Source: Hysterium pulicare CBS 123377
Lineage: Eukaryota; Ascomycota; Dothideomycetes; Hysteriales; Hysteriaceae
DNA length: 64,000 nucleotides
Assembly: GCA_000467715.1 (NCBI GenBank)
Contig: AJFK01000019.1
Span: forward strand, 52,374-116,373
Reading direction: 5' to 3'
Position numbers and translations under genes: made by a program. Shown here piece by piece: positions 48,505 to 57,500 of the stretch (position 1 is the first letter of the stretch; each line of letters begins with the position of its first letter). The notes beneath the pieces are model-generated. The model did not search any database and had not been told where the DNA came from. It worked only from the letters and a program-made list of their open reading frames with translations.

Positions 48505-48614
48505 TTATATACCCCACAGAATTCCGAAACGCACAAGATCATGGCGTCAGAGCATTCAGTCTATCCCTCGTGATCTTATTCACCTTTCTTCTTTAAACAT
48601 CTATAAAGCTACTC
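48505..48614. promoter_or_regulatory. divergent TATA module 5
   Basis: TTATATA at 48505-48511 and TATAAAGCTACTC at 48602-48614, about 96 bp apart. The right element keeps the TATAAA-AGCT arrangement and is preceded by a CT-rich run. Tiny ATG frames of 19-27 codons lie on each side. Confidence 0.35.
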
Positions 48615-49500
48615 TCATCTTGCTTCGCCAACACTACTCTCACAGATATAGTCCAACAGAAATCAATCATATCCGCCAATCCTGCCCCATGGCTGGTGCG
48701 GGTCCAAAGGCGATCGACAAACCTTTCGATGTTTCCGAGCAGCAATAAGAGAAAGTGTCCCTCAACAACCATGTGGACCCTGGGGTGCTGTGTTTTCTCA
48801 TCGGCAGCAAGGGCAACTCGATGAGTCCAGCGGGTTGAGGAACATGAGCTCTGGAACAAGAAACATGGAGTCGTTGCTGGTGTTTTGGGTTGGACATGGA
48901 GGGATTTCCTGAGGAATGATTGATGCTCATCTCTGGCAACCGGGATCATGCTGAGTATCAGCGATTATTGTTTCTGATCCCCGTCAGCAGCGCTCGAAAA
49001 TAAGAAGTGAATCGTCTCCTTTCCTTGGTCCATGTCCAGAAAATCCTCACACACAGCCATGAGCTTTGGTATGATCTAATTCCAGGCACCCGCACACAAC
49101 GCCAGCGCTCATTAGTTCGTTGTCGATGCATGATTTTTGCTTTCTGGCCCAGCCACGCCGCTGGGATCCAAGTGGTTCAAAGTATAATCTAGGACTTTGG
49201 AAAGGTGGCGTTGGAGGAAACATGAGCCAAGGTAGCCTTATATAGGTAGACCGGTTGACATCCAACGGTGATAACGTATCCTGTCCTGCCTGTGCACGTG
49301 GGATGAGTACTATTTCAATCAATGGCTAAGCAATTACCTATTCAAGAAAGATATGAATCAGAATATGTAGAAATAATATCGAATACGCTGAGCAGGATAG
49401 AAATATCGAATACAAACGCTATGCAAAATGCCGCTTATCCCCTTGAAACCTCCAGAACGCCACTGTGACCGATACCCAACGCAACACACAAAACCACACC

Positions 49501-52500
49501 TCATATACCTCTCACCTTCCTATAACTCGGCGGTCTCAACGTCCTCCCTAGTAACTTAAATGCATAAGGCGGAATAAGACTAATCGCCGCAATAACCGCA
49601 AACTTCCACCAAAACGCCAAACTCATCAGATACGGGAGATCAAAGTAGTCTCCCAGGAACGGGATACTTCCGAAGTAAATCACGGCCGTGCCCACAATAC
49701 TAGCAATCATGATCCAATGCCATGTGGTGACCTCCATAGCCACCATGATGAGTTCGTTCATGACGAGGACGGTGAAGGAGACAGAGACCATGCGAGGGAA
49801 GTTGTCGAGGCCGACGAAAACTTGTGAAAGGCCTTGGATGATGGTGCCTTGGTAAATGGAGACGAGGACCCAGATGAAGAAAGTGCGATAGGAGAGGGAG
49901 CGGCCGGTTTTGAGTTCGGCATATAATTCGGGGTAAAGGTTTGCGACGGATTCGTCGACGTCTTTGTCGAGGACGAGGGAGAAGACCGGGGCCATAGTGT
50001 AGACTGTAGCGTAGCCTACTAAGAGCCAGTTCTAGGACATTTGGTCAGCGTCTATATAGATCAAAGGAGATAGGGACGACCCGTGGAGCTTACCAGGTAT
50101 AAAGCCTTGGGCTCGAATTTGGTTGCAATGCTGAACACGGTCTGGCATATGCTGATGATTAGACCACGATGAATAACGAATTGAGACAACTTGGCGCTAC
50201 GCTTGTAGCTATTACGTCCATGCCACACGATTAATTTCGTAAGATAGCAAAACTGATCGATCGAGAAATCGGCTGCTAGACTTGCTTGGCGACCTTCTTT
50301 ACCAACAATGCCGACGCCTACGTCTGCAGCTTGAATCATTGACACGTCGTTACCACCATCACCGATACAGCAAATTCGTTTTTTGGTGTGGGATCGAATC
50401 AGCTTGGCAACGTCGGCTTTTTGAGTGGGTGAACAACGACACGCTACTACAGTAGGAAGCGTGACTGCGACAGAGATAAACTGGTCTTTGTAGTGGGTCA
50501 GCATGAGAGCGAGCGATTCGCCATCGATTAGCAGGCAGGCATCTGGTTTGCCCCGGAGGAAATCAAGGGAGTCGTGAGCAAGGTCTTTGCGCTTCACTGA
50601 AGAAGTTTTAGCATATTATAGAGACGCGTGGGAGGAAAAGCTTACTCTTCGAAATTGTGTGTACATATTGACCACGAGCAACTAATTTCGAGCTCACAGC
50701 AACGCAGCGAGCCGTTTCGACTTTGTCACCCGTTAACATCCAGATCTTGATTCCTGCATTCCGGAGCAGTTCCAATGATGGCTTAACATCCTTCTGCAAT
50801 TTATCCTCAACACCAGTAACTCCTAACAGCTCAAGGTCATGCTCCAAGTATTCCTTGACAACGTCCGCCATGGCATTATCCCGGTTGCGTAATGTAAGGG
50901 AAGCTTGAGAATACTCGGAAGTGAAGTCGTCATGAACTTGGGCGGAAAGCTTCTTTCGCCCTACGACCAAAGTGCGAAGGCCTTCTCTTGCCATATTCGC
51001 CGTTTCCTCGTCGAGCCAGTCATTGGAAGCAACGATAGAAGTCATTACAGTATCGGCCCCTTTCTGATAGAACCAGATTTCGTCTTTGTCGTCAACCGGA
51101 GAGGTTTCAGAACCTTGATGAAATTTGACGACAATGCCCATTCGTTTCCCTTCAGATGTGAAGGGAAAGATGTTTAGGATCTGTACACGAACCACAACGT
51201 TTCCAGTCTCGACTGACTGTAAGGTCATAGATAGTCGATCGCGTTGAAGTAGGCGAAGACCAACATGCTCCGTCCAGCGGACGATTGCAATTTCATCTGG
51301 AGATGACGCTTGATAAGTTGTAACAGTCTGACCATCTTCTTCTTCGTTGGTAGGAGTGACATTATGGCATAGTGCCAGCGCTAGCACTACGTCTCGGACA
51401 CGGGAGCCTATTTCGCGTCGGGTCCTGGTTGCTGAAGCCAAAGGGGCAACGTATGTGGATGAGGGTGTGACGAGAGATTGTTCTTCATTAGTTTGAACAG
51501 TAAAGCTTTGTCGGACATATGACGATACTTCGTCCATGGCCTCGTTCGCGTAGGATACAGTTCCGACATGGATTTTCTTCATCTCCATTTCTGGCGAATG
51601 TTAGAGTATGCATGAAGGTATAATGAAGGCCGAACTTACCATTCTGCGTGAGTGTCCCGGTCTTATCACTTAGCAAATATTCTACTCGACCAAGATCTTC
51701 TGGTATCGTGCTCGTCCTAACGACTGTTCCCGGAATACTTGGATCGTGCTCGATAAACCAAGCGTACATAGACTTGCCCATGTCCAAGTTGACTCGTAAG
51801 CTGACAGGCACAATTGTAGAAAAGAGAATCAAGTAGATCATTACCGAGATGTACCATGGCCCCGTGTCCCGAGTTTTAAAGCCATCCAATGCCACAAGAA
51901 TGAAAGACAGGCTCAGAGTGAAGATGCAGAGGATCTTCGTCAGAGAATTGATCTCCAACTCCAACAGACCTGTTTTGGACCGGGACGGAGAAGTTGAAAG
52001 TGCCTGGCGTGTTTGAGATCCTGTGTAGACCACTACAGCAAGGACATTGCAGCTTGACGCTAGCACTGTATTTGCCCAAACAGTGTTGTCAATATTGAGA
52101 GGGGCAGATCGTGAGTGGCCGGAATCCGGAGCAGGCGTACTCGAAGATTCTTCTGCATCTCCGTTGATGTGCGGGTCATATTGGCGCTGAGGCTTCGGTA
52201 GAAGTTCTATCGTTCCAAAGAATTCATTGACCTTCTTGTCCGGTTTTCCAGCAACAACTCGCAACCTGGTGTACTCCCCAATGCCTAGGGATTGAGTCAA
52301 TGGCGATGTCAAACGGAGCTTCCAGTCTGTCTCCCCGTCCAATTGATCAGTACGTATGAAAGCCTCTCCAGACGACTCAAAATGACCCGCGATCTTCTTG
52401 TCACCTAGGCCTGGAGCGTCTTTACTTCCCGAGGCCTTTTTTTGCATTTCAGGCTTCCCATTAGGCGTTGTATCAATTAATATTTGAGACGAATCCACTT

Positions 52501-53644
52501 CTTCCAGATTAGCTTCAGCAGTCATACTTGGTGTTTCACTAGAGTAACTCTTGAGAATGACCATATCTGCAGGAACTCGTTGATCTTTCCCCAGTTTAAC
52601 AATATCGCCGACTTTGAGGTCCCGGGATGGTTTTATGATCTCCCAAAAGGTCGCGGTTGGCATGCCTTTAACACTCGATATTGTTTGCTCTTCATCCTCA
52701 ATGTCTGTCAACCGACTTCCTCCGCCTCGGTTCTTTCCTTTTCCCTTCCTGGCCTTCTTCTTTTTGGCCGAGGCCTTTCCTGGAGTAACGCCACTTAAAG
52801 TATTGTTTTCCTCGAACTCCAATACGGTGTAACTCTCGGCATTCGCCTCCGCATCCCTGCGCCGTCGCGCGATATCATCGAGAGCTTCCTTGGTCAAGGT
52901 AACAGTGATGACGAACGCCAGTGGAACAATATATGTCGAAAGATAGCCAATTCGCAACTGGGGTATTAATTGTGAAAGCGCTACAAGTAGAAAATACATG
53001 TTAAGAAAGTATGAAAATTCGTTATACAGTGTTCGAGGGAGGAAGCTCCATGGGGTATATTTCGCATTTGATACAGCATTGGCGGGAAATCGTGTGGATT
53101 GGATTTGGCCAACAGATATGGTTCGGTTCTTTGTGGGGTCATGTTCTTCTTCAGCTTCTATTTCGGCCTCAGCAGGCTGTTCTCTAGGCGTGCTTGGTCT
53201 AGAATTGTTCGAGATAAAGCTTGGGAGACGAAGAGTAGATCCAAGTCGCGACAACACACTGGGGTCTCTTTGATGTCTCCGCCGACCATACGGCACGGGT
53301 AGAAGTGGTGCGTCGTCGTCTGCGGTTGCGCCTGAAGACCTAGTGGTTTCCCCATCGTCGTCGATCAGTCCTCTAAGATCTTCGTCATCCGCATCTTGGC
53401 TTCCGGAATGTACGCCATTCCTCCTGGCACCACGCAGTCTACCAATTCTTAGGTTCCTCAAAGGAATCCTTGCGCCTAGTTCCGAGTATGGTCTGCGGTG
53501 TTCATTTGACCTCCGGCGGGAAGGTGAGGTCGCACGGTTCGAAGAAGAGGCAAGCGGGTCGAGTTCCTCGAGATCAAGGTCAAGATCGGACTCTCCATCG
53601 TCGTCTGGGGCGTTCGGCTGGTGGTATTGATGGGGGGCTGACAT
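49501..53644 (-). CDS. neo1: P4-ATPase phospholipid flippase, Neo1 type
   Basis: Four exons give 1327 aa: 53644-51640, 51590-50646, 50596-50094 and 50031-49501; introns are 49-62 nt. P4-ATPases move phospholipids from the lumenal to the cytosolic leaflet using ATP. The phosphorylated aspartate is Asp660 in SDKTGTLTQN; the first intron falls just after this motif, and splicing gives TQNEMEMKKIHVGTVSYANE, a Neo1/ATP9A-type sequence. Later motifs are MLTGDKVETARCVA and the hinge GDGGNDVSMIQAADVGVGI. The N-terminal 190 residues are acidic and Arg/Ser-rich, longer than in yeast Neo1, and contain many Asp/Glu runs. A long Lys/Gly-rich insertion lies in the actuator region (ASAKKKKARKGKGKNRGGG). Neo1 works at Golgi and endosomes in membrane traffic, without a Cdc50 subunit in yeast. 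It is divergent from SEC16. Confidence 0.95.
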
Positions 53645-54563
53645 GTTTCATGGGACAATCGGGAGAGATGCGGAGGGTTGCGGAAACGCGGTCGAGTGAA
53701 CTTGCTAGGTTCGTGGCATTCCAGTATTGCAGAGGTGCTCAAGGGGGCATTAAGATGGGCTACTCGGTGATTTCGTGTCTTCGTAGAGGTATTGTTCTTT
53801 ATTGCGCGGCCATTGCAGACAGCTGCCGGATGATTTAAGGTAGAGCCTGCCCTGTTCCACGCATTGAGTGTCGGTAAATTGGAGACGATGTATATTCTGG
53901 AGGCGAGGAGAGCCCACTTTCGTGGTTCCTGGGGCAGGTAATATGGCCTCTGTGGCTGTCTATGTGATTCAACGTCGCAAGGCGACAGTAATGGACACTT
54001 CTTTCGAGGCGTGCTGAGCTCTGGGGCGTCACCCTTTTCGGGGCTGACGCCACACGCTCGGCCGGCTTGTGCTGCGTTCCGGGGCTTTTAATCAATCTAC
54101 CATCCCAGGAACACATGGCAACTTCTCATCAACCACCATGCCCTTCACCACCACTCTGTCCTTTTCTGTTCTCTTTGCGCGCCTCTTTTGCTGATTGAAG
54201 GCTGTTTTCTGTCGCGCGGTGAATTGCGCCCTCCTTCGCTGTTCTTGTCGCTTTCCCCTTCTTCTGTACAGGTACGTGTTCCCCCGTGACGTCGAAAGGG
54301 ATGTCCGATACCTCACTGCATTACCTCCATCAGAGCAAACAACACTCGCCCTCTCCGCTCTAACAACTGCCTCCGAGATCATACTACTTACGATCCTCGT
54401 ATCCTCCTTTCCTTTGAAACAACGGTTGTAGTCTTCCTAGAGATGGTCGAGTCTCTCCAGCGGGCTACTTTGGATACTACGGAAATTGGCAGGGCATACA
54501 TTGGAACAACGCGCTGATTTCAATTCCAGTATTTGCGTATACCCTTCTTACCTCGTCGCCATA
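53645..54563. promoter_or_regulatory. divergent promoter region, NEO1 and SEC16
   Basis: About 0.9 kb between two divergent traffic genes. An acceptor-like CTGTACAG at 54263-54270 precedes a plus-strand frame to 54431 with protein-like composition (YLTALPPSEQTTLAL), but no ATG fits. It may be a small gene's last exon or chance. A minus-strand Lys/Arg-rich frame (54382-54092, ATG start) overlaps it. Confidence 0.45.
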
Positions 54564-57500
54564 ATGGGAAGTGAATATGAGGATGGTCCCAACTTCTCCT
54601 ATGCCTATGGAGGAACGTCTGCCACAGCCTCCTGGAATCCCGCACTGCGGCCGGATACGAATAAGGTGGAATCTTCGTCGCCATCTGCGGACCAGACAAG
54701 TATCAAATCCGTGATAGAGCACGAACCGGAAATATTACCCCAAGCAGACACGAGCCAGGAAGACGAGCTACCCGTTGTACCCACGAAATCTACCGCCTCG
54801 ACCGATCATAACCATATCTTCAATACAGAGCCAACCCCAGTCGATGATATTCTTGACCACTATGGCGCTTCTAGCGATGTCCCCCAAGCTACCATACAAC
54901 CAACACGTCACATTGATGAGAGCCAGGGAGATTCGATTCCGGAGCGAGCGCCAGCGGGATCGCAGAACGGCAGTACTTCAGTAAACGAGCCATATGCTGG
55001 ACCAGAGAAAACGAACGGCGTTTTCAAGCAGCCGCCTCAGGATGCTGATGTTTATGGGGAGGATCAGGTTCAGGGAGGTTTTCATGAGATTGATGAGGAG
55101 CATCCTTCTGCGGAGAACTATGAGCATCAAGGAGAGACTACATTGCTCGAAGAATCAATGAATGAGAATGCCAAGATCCCACTGGTGATGGATCCCGAGC
55201 CGACATCGCTGGACTGGGACGACTCAGGAGAGGTGTTTGACCTGGGTGGAAAGCCTCAGGATGGCCCGATGCAGACAAGTCAAACAGACACATCTGGCAT
55301 TGACTTTACGGACATAGGAACACCCGAAAGAATAAGAGAAGAGTCAAATGACTTTGACTGGGGTACCTCCCAAGACACCGATTTCTTTGGCGGTGCTCAT
55401 GCTCCCTCTACCCAAATTGCTGCAGCGGAACCTGTCGAGGGAGATTCTGGAGTCCACTTGATACAAGATACTGAAAATACCGAGAAACCGGTACAGCAGG
55501 GAACTGATCCTGCGTGGGATTTGGCCTTGGATGACGATTTCCTCCCCGATACCGAAGAGTCCCTAGAGACCGTCCCACCCTTCACGATAGATGATGACGA
55601 AGGCTTTTTGGAGGATTCGACATCTCATCCTGCTTCAGGACCTATTCAAGACACTCAACCTGTGTCTAATCCCGCCACTCGGTACGCACCAGCCGTAGGT
55701 CAAGCCCCAAATTCGGTCACCAATGCGTATGCAGTCCAGACCCCACAATTTACAGATTTCTCCCAACTGAATCAGAGGAAATCTATGGCGACTCCTAATG
55801 TGGCATACGGGGCTTACAATCAACAGCAGCCGGCAAGACCAGCAATGCCGAGCTCTGCACAAAGCTTTGCTGATAAAGCGAAAGGTGGATACGCGTCGCC
55901 ATATGACCTTCCAGAAGATATCAGTGCAACACGGAGGAGGCCGGCTCATCGCCAAGTCTCTGTTCCCGCTGCGCAACCGACTGCACCACCACCAAGAAGC
56001 AGCAGTATGTACTCTAATGCAAATACTGGGTCAGTTCGTCCGCCACCTCCGTCGAACATGTCTGCGTCTAGCCTGTCCCCGCCATCGTCGAGTCATTCAA
56101 TGAAATCTCCAGTGAGCGGAATACCAACGAGTACAGCGCCTCCGAACCCATCTGTTCCTTCAAAGAAGCCTTTCAGTGAATTCTTTGCAGAACTTCCTAT
56201 GGTGTCGAAACCTCGGCCGCCTTTGTCAGGACGGTATACTACACAAAATACTACTCCAGCGCCTCCTCCGCCTTCAAGTTACCCGTCCTCACATCTTCCT
56301 CCAAAGAATCGGACAGGCTCGTGGTCCTCGCTGAGAAATGAAGTTCATCCAGAGACGGGCTCACTAATTTCTCAATTGCAACAACCCGAGAGGTTACCTA
56401 CATTCCCGGATTTGCCTTCCGAACCAATACGCTCTAACAGCCTGCCGGTACCTCCGCCAGCTGCTGTTCCTGTCCCTGCTCCATCGCGATACTCACCAGC
56501 ACCCACATCTGTTCCTGCGGCCAGTTCACGTTACTCTCCTGCTCCTCCACCTCCACCAGCGTCAGGACCCCGCTACTCCCCTGCGCCCCCACCTCAACCA
56601 TCTCAAGGTCCACCTAAACCTCAGTCATTCGCTCCACGCACCTCCAGCCCCCTTGCTTATCACACGACTTCACAGGAACAGCTAACCGTAGCCCATCCCA
56701 ACGCAGATCAAACATTATTTCCAGAGGCTGAGCATCATCCTATCCAACCAGGAGATGAATCTGAACGAAATTCCTTCGGACGTCCTCTGGAAGGAGTGAG
56801 TGAGATCGAAGAGCAAGAGCAAGGCACCCGTCAGATTGAGCCTTCCCATGCCTCTAAACCTCCGATGACTGCGAGGTCAGAAACGCCTCCCATGAGAAGC
56901 AATCCATCATCTACCGTAGGATCGCCTAGAAAGCGAGTTCAAAATTACACCCCGCAGTATCAATCCGGCCCTCCACCTTCCATGTCGAATGTCGCTCCTC
57001 CACAAAGATCCCAATCGCAGTCTCCTGGAATGACTATGAAAAAACCTGTAATGGGCATGCCTCCTATTGAAAGAGCTACATCGGTGATTGATCCAATGTC
57101 TCCAGCATCCAGCTTGTCGGTACAAAATGTTGCAAATATCATTCCCCATAGGCGCACATTCTCGCACGAGTTCAACTACATCTCTCCAAACGACGAACGT
57201 GCGGCTGATCCTCTTGGGCGATGGAAAGGTTATCCGATTTTGAAATGGGGAGTGGGAGGCACTGTCATCACAAGTTTTCCAAAACATATTCCACGATATG
57301 GTGGGGGTAGCTCTATGCCACTGATGAAAACGAGTCCAGGAGAGGTCAAGATTCAAAGCGTGAAAGAGGTCTATCCGCTTCCGGAAGACATTGCGAAATT
57401 CCCAGGGCCCCTAAAGTCCAAGAACAAGAAGAAAGACGTTTCCGCTTGGTTAAGGCGGAAGATTGATGCGCTTGAGAATGAGTCGAAAATGCCTGGATTT

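Larger units (their letters stand above)
44215..49500. other. 5.3-kb gene-poor tract with recurrent TATA elements
   Basis: No conserved protein domain is present. Frames of 60-113 codons occur on both strands, many without ATG. Five TATA boxes followed directly or almost directly by AGCT(C) lie at 44823, 45612 (minus), 46451, 47848 and 48602. At five places, two TATA-like elements lie about 95-115 bp apart and point outward. The intervals between these modules (260-780 bp) contain only tiny ORFs. The tract could hold short divergent transcription units, decayed genes or both. The rightmost part, after 49320, is the 3' flank of the NEO1 gene. Confidence 0.55.

Noticed and set aside
48405-48596. 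63-codon plus-strand frame across module 5
   Set aside because: It reads through the module centre and has no recognisable feature.
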